A stretch of DNA of 64,000 nt from Nelumbo lutea (GCA_022828595.1 JAKGHH010000007.1:33046356-33110355); one strand, 5' to 3'. Positions 31,431-42,017 are shown, counted from the stretch's first letter. Made by a program: numbers and translations. Notes: generated by a model from the sequence alone, not told the origin.

Positions 31431-34400
31431 TCACGATGACACGCTTGTCATAAAGCTAAGGATCAGCGACTTTGAGGTCAAGCGCGTGCTTGTGGATTCG
31501 GGAAGCTCGGCAGACATCCTCTTCAAGTCAGCATTTGAGTAGCTACAATTGCAGAGACGCGAGCTGAAGCCCTCAAATACTCCTCTGGTAGGCTTCAGCG
31601 GAGAAGAAGTTAAGCCCCTAGGGAAGATAACAGTACCTGTGGAAGTCGGCACATGGCCCTGTGCGGTCAAACTCAACCACGATTTCCTGGTAGTCGCGAC
31701 CCCTTCCCCATACAATGCCATAATAGGACGGCCATTTACGCATATTCTGCGGGCGGTGGTCTCCACCTATCATCTGGCCATGAAGTTCCCTATCGACTTC
31801 AGTGTGGGGGTAGCGCGGGGTAACCAGCTTGAGTCCCGCAAGTGTTATGTCGCCGCCCTGAAGGGAAAGACAAAGGTGGTCGATGACCTCGAACTGGAGC
31901 AGCCTACGGAGCAGGGCGAGGAGCGAGCTTTGCCCACAAAAGCGATTGTCGCAATACCAACCTCGGCAACGGATCCGACTCGAACAATACAAATCGGTGC
32001 TTCCGTCGAGGAACCCCTACGAACTGAACTGGTGAGTTTTTTACTTCAAAATTTAGATATTTTTGTCTGCTCCACGACCGACATGCTCGGTATTAGCCCC
32101 GGCCTAATAACTCACAAACTTAATACTGACCTTGTAGTTAGACCCGTTAGACAGAAGAAACGCAACTTAGCCCTAGAGCGCTGGAGGGCGGTCGACGAGG
32201 AGGTAGAGAAGCTCCTCGCAGCAGGCTTCATAAGGGAAGTCCATTACCCAAGCTGGGTGGCCAACCCAATGCTGGTAAAAAAGGCGAACGACAAGTGGTG
32301 CATGTGCGTCGACTACACCGACCTGAACCGAGCTTGCCCGAAAGATTGCTTCCCCCTCCCAGAATTGACCGCCTAGTCGACGCGACCTCGGGACATGAGT
32401 TGCTAAGCTTTCTGGACGCTTACTCGGGCTACAATCAAATCCGGATGGACCAGTCCGATGAGGAAAAAACCAGCTTCATAACCAAGTTCGGCCTGTACTG
32501 CTACAAGGTCATGCCCTTCAAATTGAATAATGCTGGGGCGACCTTCCAAAGACTTGTAAATAAGTTGTTTCGACCCTTAATTGGAACGAAAATAGAATGT
32601 TATGTAGACGACATGGTCGTCAAGACGCAGTTCTCACAGGAATTAATACAAGACTTAGATTCTGTCTTCCAAATTCTGCGTCAATTTAGCATGAAACTGA
32701 ACCCCAACAAATGAGTCTTTGGGGTCACCTCGGGTAAGTTCCTAGGGTACATTGTCAACCGGCGTGGTATTGAGGCCAACCTGGACAAGATAAAGGCCAT
32801 CCTAGATATGAGGCCACCCCAAAAAGTAAAAGAAGTTCAAAGGCTAAACGGCCACATAGCCGCTCTGAGCCGCTTCATGTCCAAATCGGCAGACCGTTGT
32901 CTGCCTTTCTTTAAGGCAATCAAGGGCAAAGGGTTTGAATGGAGCCAAGATTGCCAGCTCGCGTTCGACGAGCTAAAAGGTTACCTCGCTAGTGTACCGA
33001 CCTTAGCTCGGCCCGAGGAGGGCGAGGTCTTAGAACTGTACCTCTCGGCAAGCGACGAGGTGGTCAGTTCGGTACTAATAAAAGAAACAGACCGGGTCCA
33101 GCAACCCATCTATTATGTTAGTAAAATTTTGCAAGGAGCAGAGGCAAGGTACCCGCAGATAGAAAAGCTAGCATACGCACTGGTGACAGCAGCTCGAAAA
33201 CTCCGCCCGTACTTCCAGGCTCACACCGTCATTGTCCTAACTCACAAACCTCTGAGACAAGTTTTACTCAAACCCGAGGTTCCCGGTCGACTGATGAAAT
33301 GGGCCATCGAACTCAGCGAGTACGACCTCCAGTACAAGCCAATAACTGCTATTAAGGCCCAAGCCTTGGCAGATTTTATCACCGAGTGCACGTTTAGCCA
33401 CGAAGCCCTTGAGCCAGTCGAGCCCGAGATCCCCAGTTCGGGCGAGGTCGGAGCTCCCAAGCCAATAGAGTCTGAACCCCGTGAAGTAGCAGCCAATGTA
33501 GCATCTCTCCTGGTTAGACCAAGCGCGAACTAGGATGAGGAGCCATGGATCCTTCACGTAGATGGCTCCTCGAACCAGCAGGGCAGCGGGGCTGGAATAC
33601 TGCAACGCGGCCCGAGCGGCACAAAATTGGAATACGCACTACGCTTTGAATTCGCAACATCCAACAACGAGGCAGAGTACGATGCACTGATAGCCGGGCT
33701 TAACCTAGCACAAAAGGTCGGAGCAAAGCATGTAGTTATCTGCAGTGATTCTCAGCTCGTGGTCAACCAGGTTACAGGCGAGTACGAAGCACGCGAGCTC
33801 ACTATGATTGCATACTTGGCAAAAGTAAAGGAGGCTCTGCTCAACTTCCAGTCACACTTCATCAGGCAAATCCCGAGGTTAGAGAACACTGAGGCCGACG
33901 CCCTGTCCCGACTAGCCAGCACGAGTCACAACGCCATGAGAACCGTGTACATAGAGGACTTACCTCGGCCCAGTATTCTCGGTGGGGCAGAAGAGGTTGC
34001 TCCTGTCTCTGAAGCAGAGCCGAGCTGGATCGACCCACTCGCGAGCTTCCTGCTAGACGGAACCCTCCCTGCGGACCACAATGTAGCCAAGAGGGTGCAG
34101 CGCCAGGCAGCCAAATACGTCATAATAGACGAACAGTTGTACCGACGATCCTACACGCTCCCCTACCTGCGATGCTTGTGATCGGCCGAAGCCGAGCTCA
34201 TACTCCGTGACACTCATGAAGGCTTGTGCGGCGGACACCTGGGGGGTAGAGCCCTCGCTCAAAAGGCACTTCGACAAGGATACTACTGGCCAACGATGAA
34301 GACAGGCCATCGAGCACGTCAGAAAATGCAACAAGTGTCAAAAGCATGCAAATAGACACCATCAGCCAGCTTCCGACCTCAAGTACCTCACCAGTCCATG

Positions 34401-35249
34401 GCCCTTTGCACAATGGGGCATCGACCTTCTAGGGCCATTCCCACCAGCGACAGGTGGGAGAAAATTCCTAGTGGTGGCAGTAGATTACTTCACAAAGTGG
34501 ATAGAAGCTGAACCTCTAGCAACGGTTACAACCCGAAACATACAGAACTTCTTTTGGAAGAACATAGTATGTCGCTTCGGGCTACCTCGGGTACTGATCT
34601 CCGACAACGGTAAACAGTTCAAGGATATCAAGTTCTAGGAATGGTGCCAAAGTATGGGAATTAGTCAAAACTTCACGTCGGTCGCACACCCGCAGACAAA
34701 CGGCCAAACAGAAGTAATGAACAGAGCCATCCTCCGCAGACTGAAAGCACGACTAGACTGAGCTAAAGGGTTGTGGGCGGACGAGCTACCAAGTGTTCTA
34801 TGGGTTCACCGAACCACGGAAAAAACCGCCACGCGAGAAACCCCCTTCAACCTCACCTACGGCACCGAAGCGGTAATCCCAGCGGAAATCGAAGTACCCA
34901 CGCTACGACTAGAAGCATACGACGAGTAGACAAACGGAGACGAGTTACACACCAACCTCGACCTACTGGACGAGGCGAGAGACCTCGCGCACATCCGAAC
35001 TGCGGCCTACCAGCAAAAGGTAGCTCAGTACTATAACACCAGAGTAAAGAAGAGGAGCTTCCGCGTCGGCGACCTGGTTCTCCGTAAGATCATGGTACCC
35101 GAACCCGGCATGGGAAAACTCGGGCCAAATTGGGAAGGACCCTACAGAGTAAAGAAAGCACTCGGGGGGCATACGAGCTCGAAACCTTAGAGGGTAAGCG
35201 AGTACCCCGAACATGGAACATCGTCAACTTAAGAAAGTACTACCTATAA
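31431..35249 (+). pseudogene. Gypsy pol: protease, RT, two RNase H, integrase
   Basis: The protease has 'VLVDSGSSADILF' (31490) with one stop at 31540. RT from 32150 has 'VCMDYTDLNRACPKD'-like text (here 'CVDYTDLNRACPKDCFPLP'), a 1-base deletion near 32366, then 'LLSFLDAYSGYNQIRM' and the catalytic 'CYVDDMVVKT' (32600). Connection RNase H is at 32930-33400 ('LAFDELKGYL', 'LYLSASDEVVSSVLI'). A second RNase H is at 33540-33910 ('LHVDGSSNQQGSGAGI', 'NNEAEYDALIAGL', 'EADALSRLA'). Integrase at 34190-35249 has the H-H-C-C finger, 'WGIDLLGPFPP', 'LISDNGKQF' and 'GQTEVMNRAI' (D, D, E), in shifting frames. Stops at 32712, 33531 and 34179 show decay. Confidence 0.93.
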
Positions 35250-35464
35250 ACCACCAAGGCAAGCACCCCGAACATACCGAGCTAACAAGACAAAGGCGAA
35301 GCAGAGGTAAAAAACGAGCTAGCAGGGAAGACCAGACAAATGATCAGTTCGGCAAAAAATGCTCAGTTTGGAGACAGAACAACGAACACTTAAACAAAAG
35401 AAAAGCCATTTCATTTCAAATAATGAAGTGTACATTCAAAAAAAAAAAAGAAGCCATTTCATTT
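35250..35464. other. Convergent gap between pol and antisense gene
   Basis: About 215 bp with an A-rich run at 35438-35450 and a short direct repeat of 'AGCCATTTCATTT' (35403 and 35452). The plus-strand pol and the minus-strand antisense gene both end towards it, so their terminators would lie here. Confidence 0.5.
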
Positions 35465-36037
35465 TTATAGGCCCGGGGCTACTTCTTCATTATCAGAAGG
35501 CACTTCGACGATACCCGAAGGCCCCGCCTCCCCCTCGGAATCTGGTTCACCATCCGCAGTGTTGACCATCTCCTGAGTGATGCGCGAGGTGGATATAGCG
35601 CTGATATCAAGCTCGGGGTACGTATTCTGGATCATCCACCGGCTTTGTTTAAAACCCCTCCTATAGGAATCCACCATCAGATCATCAAAACCTGGCGAAG
35701 CAATATAGTCATCAACAGTTTTCTTCTTCGCATCTTCGATGCCTTGAGAGAAGATCTGCGTCCTCTCCCTGATGTCCTCCTGAAGGTACTCGACCTGATG
35801 CTGCAGATCCAACCTCAAGTCCACCATATGTTTTACCACCACTCCCATGGCCTCAGCATCTCTCTGAGACCTCGCCTGCCTAAACCGCGCGAAACGAGCA
35901 GCCTCCTCGGCAGCACGAGCAGACTCTTCAGCAGCTCACGTAGTCGTCTCAGCAGCGCGAAGAGCCTCTTCGGCAACTCGCGCCTGCCTTGAGCTCCTTT
36001 CCACCTAGGCCGCCAAGGCGTGAATAGAAGAGTTCAC
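35465..36037 (-). CDS. Antisense gene exon 3 (coiled-coil-like C-terminus)
   Basis: It opens 'VNSSIHALAA', stop, then 'VERSSRQARVAEEALRAAE', and 'LDLQHQVEYLQEDIRERT'. The frame continues straight into the open frame 35848-35465. The fit of this reading across the acceptor is the main support for the intron at 36116-36038. Confidence 0.68.
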
Positions 36038-36116
36038 CTACCAAAAGAAAACAAGTGATCAAAGAAACCAATAGAAAAAAAAAGCCGAAGAGCTCTAAAA
36101 AAGGGAGATCACTTAC

Positions 36117-36547
36117 CACCATGGCATGGGTAACGGCACGACAGGCCACTTGGTGCAGAGGGAGATCGGTCCACACCGCGACTTCCTCGGGGAAAATGGC
36201 CTCCCTACTCCTTTGAAGAGCATGAGTAGGCGACAACACACTCCTAAAGTCCCCTGAGGCCCCCGAGCCTGACGGCCCAGCTCGTGTGTGGGTAGACCCG
36301 GAATAAGCGGGAGCACCGGAGTAGGTGGGAGTCCCCGTGTGAGTAGTCTCGGCATAAGGGGCCCCCGCCGGCTCCTGCATAAGAGGAACCATCTCGGGCT
36401 CCCTAGGCTGATCTTCTGTCGGATAATCCGGCGCCTCGGGCTCCGCACCCTGGGGTAGCTCGGCGCGAGTTCGCTTAGCAACCCGCTTCCTCCTCTTCAT
36501 GCCTTGGAACAAGTGCCCACCACAGGTCCCCCGAGAGTCCATCACAC
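36117..36547 (-). CDS. Antisense gene exon 2 (low-complexity linker)
   Basis: The first two bases complete a glycine codon. A basic patch 'KRRKRVAKRTRAELPQG' that could be a nuclear signal follows, then a Pro/Thr/Gly-rich linker, then 'WTDLPLHQVACRAVTHAM'. It ends at the GTAAGT donor in phase 0. Confidence 0.7.
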
Positions 36548-36618
36548 CTGCGAAAAGAAGTTCGGCATCAGTAAAAAAGCAAAGGAGAGCAAGACAGAAT
36601 CGCTAGGGAAGAACCTAC

Positions 36619-37425
36619 CCGAACTCAGGCCGGCCGCAATAAGCTTGGCCTCCGTCAGATACTGTTGACACTTTAGCCAAAGCCGCGCCCATTGCCGGAG
36701 ACCCTTCACCGTCTCTTTGTCAAGTGTGACGCCGGAGTCGGGAGCGGCCATCCCCCAGTCGGTCTAAAACAGCCACCCCAGCACACTTCGCACCCCGAAA
36801 TAGTCCCGCTTCCACGCCGGGACCTTGTTAGGGAGTTCGTGTAAAAGCTTGAAGCCCGGACGAGGAGACATGTAGTATGCCCACCTATGCTCGGGGAGGG
36901 GACCCGCTTGCTTTTTAAGCATCAAGATGGAAGAAAAAACCTCCAAGTCTAAAGGAAAGCTCTCTTCGCAGAATAGGGAGATCGTCCCCACTAAATTCCG
37001 AATAGAGTTCGGGTGGAGCTGGCCGACCATCACACCGAAGTGGTTTAGAACTTTGACAAGGAGGGGATGGAAAGGCAGTCGCAACCCCACAGCGAACTGC
37101 TCCCGGAATATCACGATCTCATCAGGACCGTGTTCCCAAGGAAAGCTACCCGAAGGGATGAAGTAGGCATACTCCCCGGGCAAGTTATAGTAGTTTATGA
37201 GGATTGGAGTCCCTTAGGCGTCATTGTCGAAGGGCCAAACTTGTCTAAAGCCCGACCCCGATGAGAGGTGGACGCCAGACTACTCGAGGCGCCTCGGCCT
37301 ATGGGTTCAACCTCTTCCTCAAAATCTACATCGGGCTCGCTAGAACTATTGGGGGACGCAACTCAGTTCGTAGAACCTGCGTCAGACCCGCTTGGAGGAC
37401 TGTCTGAGCTATCCAAGCTAGACAT
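36619..37425 (-). CDS. Antisense gene exon 1 (conserved domain)
   Basis: Start 'MSSLDSSDSPPSGSDAGS', then the Transposase_28-like domain, then 'LDKETVKGLRQWARLWLKC'. It ends 'GAGTTCGG|GTAGGT' in phase 1. Confidence 0.7.
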
Positions 37426-37626
37426 CGGGGAGTAGGAGATGGATTCCAGGAAAGATACTCACCCGGAAAGAAGTTGGAGTAGATCACAGGAGCTCGAACG
37501 AGCGGAAAGAACCTGGGACGCGAACTGAAAAGACCTGAGCGCAAACCGAAAAGCCTGGACGCGAGCTGAATCCTGGACGCGAGCTCAAGAGATACAGTAG
37601 TAACAGCGACTGGGGTCCCCCCTCGC

Positions 37627-37634
37627 TATTTATA
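37627..37634 (-). promoter_or_regulatory. TATA box of the antisense gene
   Basis: The minus strand reads GATATAAATAGCG, with TATAAATA about 200 bp upstream of the ATG at 37425. The spacing would give a leader of about 170 bases. This suggests the antisense gene has its own promoter, separate from the LTR. Confidence 0.55.
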
Positions 37635-37738
37635 TCCACAGTGACCAAAAAGCAACAACTCAGATCAAAGCCGATCCGATGGCCCACAGTCACGCTGATC
37701 ACACATCCTCCGAAACCAAGACGTGACCAGCGCACGTC

Positions 37739-37864
37739 TTCCTGAAACGGACGGCGCCGACGCACGTCTTTTCGAAACTGACGGGGCATCGGCGCACGTC
37801 TTTTCGAAACTGACGGGGCATCGGCGCACGTCTTTTCGAAACTGACGGGATGTCAGTGCACGTC
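37739..37864. repeat. Four tandem copies of a 30-32 bp unit upstream of the antisense gene
   Basis: Units at 37739-37768 (30 bp, diverged), 37769-37800, 37801-37832 and 37833-37864. The last three are built on TTTTCGAAACTGACGGG and end GCACGTC. They lie 105-240 bp upstream of the antisense TATA box, as an enhancer array would, and contain repeated CACGTC cores. Confidence 0.85.
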
Positions 37865-38123
37865 TCCTCACAATAAAGGCGACAGCAGCACGACTCTCGA
37901 AATTTGAGAAAACGCCTACCGTCACGTCTCCCAAGCGGCGCCCTTTTTTGAAAAATTCAAATTAAAGCACTCGCCGTCACATTTATCAGCATTCACTGGA
38001 ACTCTGACAATACACCTCGCGCCATCAGTCAAGTAAAATTCGAAGTACGGGGCAAATCCACCTGCCACCTTGCAAACTCCCCGTGCCAAGGCAGGACCCT
38101 TAGCGCAGGGAGTAGGGGGCAAT
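37865..38123. other. Non-coding sequence and purine tract before 3' LTR
   Basis: No frame. It ends with AGGGAGTAGGGGGC (38108-38120), the polypurine tract priming plus-strand synthesis, followed by AAT and the LTR. Confidence 0.65.
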
Positions 38124-38867
38124 TGATGAAGGGAAATTTGGCCCGACCTCACAATCACTCCACGTGGAAAAATCAAAACAGCTCGGGACAAACAGCACAC
38201 CCAAGGCGCGGGTATTCAAGGAACCAGCGGTCCGAGCTTCCTTCTAGGAGACCCGAGCTCCTGACAAAAGAGCTCGAGCCTCACAAGGCAATGACCTGAA
38301 CTGGCCCACCTCATGGCAGTTCGGGGCACTCCCCACCCCAAACTCAAGACTTCACCTTGTCTCACCGTTCCTGCACCTCGCCTCCCAGATGCCAGGCTGA
38401 CCGGACGTACCACCCCTGACACGAGGGTGTCCGTATCCAAGGGCGGCGCACCTGATTGACTTGGGATCTGACGCGTGACAGCCGCACTTCAAATGGCCTC
38501 CTGCCACCGCCACCTGCCACCATCGTCACCCGTCGCAGAGACGACCTTGACAAAAGGAGCAGTGACGGTTCTGCCCCGTCAGAAAGAATGACATCTGAAC
38601 TGGTAGGAACTCAGAAATAATCATGCCCGATCTGACAGAGCTTGGAAGTGAGTGCGCGAGGTGGTTATAAAAGGCTCCCGACCCCCCAAGAGCAAGGTAT
38701 GCAAACCTTGCGCTATCTGGTTTCATTTTGCCTTTGAAGGATTCTAACTTGAGCTTCAGAGCCTCCACGCTAGGTCTCCCCCGGAGCGTTCTCACCCTTT
38801 GGTTTCAAGTTCCCCGTAGCTCCGTTCAGAGGCCAGGTCATTGACAACTAAGACCGGCCGGATCGCA
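38124..38867 (+). repeat. 3' LTR of Gypsy element
   Basis: TGATGAAGGG ... GGATCGCA, 744 bp, with the TATA box at 38666-38673. About 30-40 differences from the 5' LTR by eye, mostly transitions of the C/T and G/A kind expected from methylated DNA. Confidence 0.92.
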
Positions 38868-39485
38868 TAAACATCTACATGCTCAAAAATCTTCTACCAT
38901 TACAGCATAGGAGCATGTTTACAATAACAACAACCTTACCCTCTCCTATCTTCTTAAAATCTCGTAAAAATCTCTTAATCTTTGACTAAGAAACGTAAAT
39001 TGCATTTTTTACAACCATATTTTTTATATTTGCTACTTTGATGTTTTGATGGATTTTTAGTACAAAAATGAAAAATGGAATTTCAAATGATTTAGAGTCT
39101 ATTAATCATGAAGTAAGAAATAATAAAGCATAAAAATTACTAATGACTTTACCATTAGGGTTAGGCTCAAGAATCAAGATAAATAGACATGATGGTTGGG
39201 TAGCTTAAGATGTCAACCCTAACCCAACTTGAAGTGAAGTTGGAGTCAACTCTAACCCTAACTTGATTGTCAACATGACGAAATCCAACTTGACTTTTTT
39301 CTGTTTGGTTCAGGTTAACCTATCTCAAATTGTAGCCCTAATTTGAGAGGGCTTAAGATTGGTTCAACTATTTTTCTTTGAAGAAGTTCTTGCGGTGCAT
39401 GGAAATGTCTAATAGATGATGATGATGATGATCAAAATTTGATTCTTTAGATTTTTTTTTCTCATCAAGCATAACCTCAAAGCAT
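38868..39485. other. Intergenic sequence
   Basis: AT-rich. The first 100 bp may be the right half of the sequence interrupted by the Gypsy element. A (GAT)n run is at 39415-39432. No gene. Confidence 0.35.
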
Positions 39486-39713
39486 GGTTTTAAAAACAGG
39501 ACCGGACTAGAAAAACTGGGAATGGGGAGGTGATCGGTGCCGTTTTTCCCCAAAATTGGATTTTTGCTAAAAACCGTTGACCCGGGTGATTAACCATTTG
39601 ATGGTTTTGACCATTTTTTATTTTTTTGTTAGAATAGATCGATCTTTCGAACCATTTGACCCGGGAACCGGACCCTGACCGGTTCATTGTCTGGGTCGGT
39701 TTTAAAAACCTTG
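39486..39713. mobile_element. MITE-like fold-back of the 'GGTTTTAAAAAC' family
   Basis: It starts TGGTTTTAAAAACAGGACCG and ends GGTCGGTTTTAAAAACC. Terminal inverted similarity is about 15 bp, with 'ACCGTTGACCCGG' inside. Relatives lie at 21104-21395, 22545-22800 and 54851-55116. No target duplication is clear. Confidence 0.55.
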
Positions 39714-39969
39714 CCTCAAAGTTTCCTAAATAGGCCCCCGTCTTGCAAAGTCAAGAGCTACCGTGTGTGTAAATCTTGGGAAATCCTCATATTGCACCCC
39801 AATATTATTTATAGGGCAAGAATAGTACTAGGATGGGTGACCTCCTGGGAAGTCCTCGTGTTGCACCCCAATTTTATTTATTTATCTTTGGAATTTAGCT
39901 TGTATTTGTAAGTCTGATTTACAGGGTGTTACACCGTCTTGTGTAGCCCCTCTCGGTTTCTATAAAAAA
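39714..39969. other. Sequence with a 70-bp direct repeat
   Basis: 'TCTTGGGAAATCCTCATATTGCACCCC' type text near 39773 recurs near 39845 (GGGAAGTCCTCGTGTTGCACCCC). Non-coding. Confidence 0.5.
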
Positions 39970-41098
39970 GGGTAAATTACAAAGTCCCCCCTATGCTTTG
40001 TTTTGTGACAAAGACCCCCCCTATACTATGACCGTGAGACAAAGACCCCCCTTGTTCGTTAAATCAGATGACGGAATACATTAAATTACCAAAATACCCC
40101 ACTAATTTTTTTCTATTTTCTTTTTTTTTGCCCTTTTTCTCTTAAAACCTATTCAACCTATTGTTTTCCATGAGAAGGGATTCTCTGCTCATCTCCTCCA
40201 AACCCAAGCCTCTCTTCTGCCCACAGAGACACTTTAACCTCGGAGAGTGAGAGGTAGAAGCATCATCATAGCCTACAAGAAACAGTGAGTTAGGGGGGAC
40301 CCAGATCAGAAACTACAAATTCAGTGAAGATTGTAGAGACAATCTTGTTTGGGACTGGGTCTTATTAACTTACCAGCTGGGCACTGGGTCTACCCCAACC
40401 CAAAACCCATTAAAAAGCAAAAAATAATTGTATTCGTCTATTAGACAACTGGGTAATATTCTACGGGAAGGGGAAAGATGGGAAGTGGATTGAGTAGTTC
40501 AAACATTTTGAACATTGAATATGAAGATGAAGATCAGCTCCTGGTCCTAGCAGTTGGATTCCATTAGTAAGCTTCCGTAATCCTGATAGCTAACGCCTGA
40601 CCCAATTTCTCTGAAGAACATAGCGAGCGGTGGCCCCTCTGAGTAACAACACTCTCGGCTGGGTTCTTATAATATGATCCATTTCCAGTCTAATATTGTC
40701 TTGCCGTCGTTCTCTCTAAACAAATTAAGCGTCGGAATTTACTTTAAACCATAAACCAATGGTGGCTAATGATAGCCAATAAGCACTCTCCTCTTGTTTC
40801 ATCTTCGAGGCGAGGAGAATGCTCGTACCATTCATGGAATTATGCAAGGGTCTCGGTTCTGATAGCCATCAAGGACAGTCGGAAGTTAACATTCGCTTAG
40901 GGTAGAGAGAGAGTGTGCGTGGTTGGGGAAGATGAACACAGTATTTTTTCCGTTTAAGGGTAATATAGGGATTAAAAAATATTAAAACGGCCTTTTTTTA
41001 ACGGAAGATTAACGGAAGGGTCTTTATCTCACGGTCATAATACAGGGGGTCTTTGTCGCAAAACAAAGTACAAGTACATGGGTATTTGTAATTTACCC
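39970..41098. mobile_element. Non-autonomous MULE-like element, 1129 bp
   Basis: The left end GGGTAAATTACAAAGTCCCC and right end GTATTTGTAATTTACCC are inverted. The inner parts also match in inverse: 'ACTATGACCGTGAGACAAAG' near 40025 against 'CTTTATCTCACGGTCATAAT' near 41023. Both flanks are A-runs (AAAAAA), so the target duplication cannot be sized. The outer bases are the same as in the 390-bp MULE at 1998. The core (about 40180-40930) is GC-richer and unlike the ends, so it may be captured DNA, but no frame in it is recognised. Confidence 0.78.
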
Positions 41099-41417
41099 AA
41101 AAAATCCAAGTCAAGAAAAGAGCTTCTGTGTGAATGAATGATTTACGTCGGTTTTCGTCGAAATCGGAGATTCGAATAATACCGTGTAAAGCCGATCTCT
41201 TCCAAACTCCGTGCGTGTAGAAATTACGCGCTTTTGCCTCTTAAAAAGCCTCGATGGCGCATTCTCCGGTACCCTTGCTCACTCTGCAACTCTCGCCCGC
41301 GCACTCTCACTTCTCACTTCTTCCAGTTTTCCATTGACATAATCGACTCACAAATCATTCATTCACGTTGATATCTTTCACGCTAGGGTTTGTGAAGACT
41401 GAGCACGTGATCAGAGA
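41099..41417 (+). promoter_or_regulatory. Upstream region of the MADS-box gene
   Basis: About 320 bp between the MULE end and the ATG. An in-frame TGA at 41400-41402 excludes a longer N-terminus. 'CTTAAAAAGCC' near 41241 is a possible weak TATA-like site. The leader is pyrimidine-rich (CTCACTTCTCACTTCTTCC). Confidence 0.4.
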
Positions 41418-42017
41418 ATGGCGTCCAAAAGTTTTCTAAACAGATTGAAGGGATTGAAGAAGAAAACCTACGAGTTATCTACGCTATGTGGGGTTGATGC
41501 TCTAATGATTGCGTACGAAGGTGAAGGCTCGGAGGAGCCTCATATATGGCCGGAGGATCCGAAAGAAATCGAGCGCATCATAAATCGGTACAAAGGTCTC
41601 AACGAAGACGACAACAGGAGCGGAAAGCGAAGGAAGCTCGATGTCTCTGGCTTTCTTTCGGATGTGAAGATGGCCATAGACGATCAAATGGATGGGTTTT
41701 CTAACGCTCAACTACAGGAGGTTTTGGCTGCATTGGAATCCAAGCTAGCACTGGTGCGGTCGATGAAGGAGGAGCTAAATGCTAAGAAGCAAGAGAAAAG
41801 CGTTCGTTTGAAGCAAACAGAGTTGGGGACTGAAACAATGAAGCTAGTTTATGAGAGTCATCCTATTCATCGTCATCACCATCATCTATTGTCTGATGAG
41901 AGCCCCGTGAGGACGGCGACCATGACAGATTTGCATCCTTTTGATATCTCCACTCAGGATCCATTGGCAATGATATTGATGCAAGATTTGCAACTGTATC
42001 GAGGGTTAGCTTTTTGA
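41418..42017 (+). CDS. Type I MADS-box protein, MADS domain N-terminally short
   Basis: A single exon of 199 residues. Residues 5-50 read 'FLNRLKGLKKKTYELSTLCG', then 'VDALMIAYEGE' and 'IWPEDPKEIERIINRYKGL'. This matches the second half of the SRF-type MADS domain of type I (M-type, AGL80-like) plant factors, which are usually intronless. About the first 15 residues, with the basic strand that begins the DNA-contact region, are missing, and an upstream stop rules out an earlier start. A basic stretch 'SGKRRKLDVSGF' (about 67-78), a helical segment 'AQLQEVLAALESKLALVRS' and a His-rich run near 150 follow. Possible functions are as a dimer partner or as a decayed copy. Type I genes act mainly in gametophyte and endosperm. 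Confidence 0.82.
   Translation: MASKSFLNRLKGLKKKTYELSTLCGVDALMIAYEGEGSEEPHIWPEDPKEIERIINRYKGLNEDDNRSGKRRKLDVSGFLSDVKMAIDDQMDGFSNAQLQEVLAALESKLALVRSMKEELNAKKQEKSVRLKQTELGTETMKLVYESHPIHRHHHHLLSDESPVRTATMTDLHPFDISTQDPLAMILMQDLQLYRGLAF

Larger units (their letters stand above)
35465..37425 (-). pseudogene. Spliced antisense gene of the Gypsy element (Transposase_28-like)
   Basis: On the strand opposite to gag-pol, an ATG at 37425 opens an acidic/Ser-rich N-terminus. A domain with 'FREQFAVGLRLPFHPLLVKV', 'HPNSIRNLVGTISLF' and 'HRWAYYMSPRPGFKLLHEL' (37120-36790) follows. This pattern fits the plant family named 'putative gypsy type transposon' (Pfam Transposase_28), known from antisense ORFs of Tat-type elements. 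Two introns keep the frame: 36618-36548 (GTAGGT ... TTCGCAG, phase 1) and 36116-36038 (GTAAGT ... TTTGGTAG, phase 0). The last exon is Ala/Arg/Glu-rich and coiled-coil-like, then ends acidic ('SDNEEVAPGL'). Decay is seen as a TGA near 37361, a 1-base shift near 37200, a TAG near 36754 and two stops in the last exon. Its role is unknown. Confidence 0.8.
28575..38867 (+). mobile_element. Complete Tat-lineage Ty3/gypsy retrotransposon, about 10.3 kb
   Basis: The LTRs of 746 bp (28575-29320) and 744 bp (38124-38867) flank gag, aspartic protease, RT, RNase H, a second RNase H and integrase on the plus strand. A spliced antisense gene lies between pol and the 3' LTR. The two RNase H domains in a row are the mark of the Tat lineage (Ogre, Retand, Tat relatives). 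A purine tract AGGGAGTAGGGGG lies at 38108-38119. The sequence after the 5' LTR, 'TTGGCACTGTCTATGGG', occupies the primer site position. The LTRs differ at roughly 4-5 percent by eye. No 5-bp target duplication is obvious (GTATT versus TAAAC). All frames carry stops. The element is GC-richer than the surrounding DNA. Confidence 0.93.

Noticed and set aside
33242..33605. Minus-strand frames opposite Gypsy RNase H as further antisense genes
   Set aside because: They mirror the codon pattern of the sense pol frame, with no start context, splice sites or known motif.
35949..36120. C-terminal hydrophobic stretch of the antisense frame at 36545-35949
   Set aside because: It is translated intron sequence between GTAAGT and TTTGGTAG. 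The spliced reading gives a better continuation.
37739..37864. CRISPR-like array
   Set aside because: The units are directly contiguous without spacers and lie in a plant retrotransposon.
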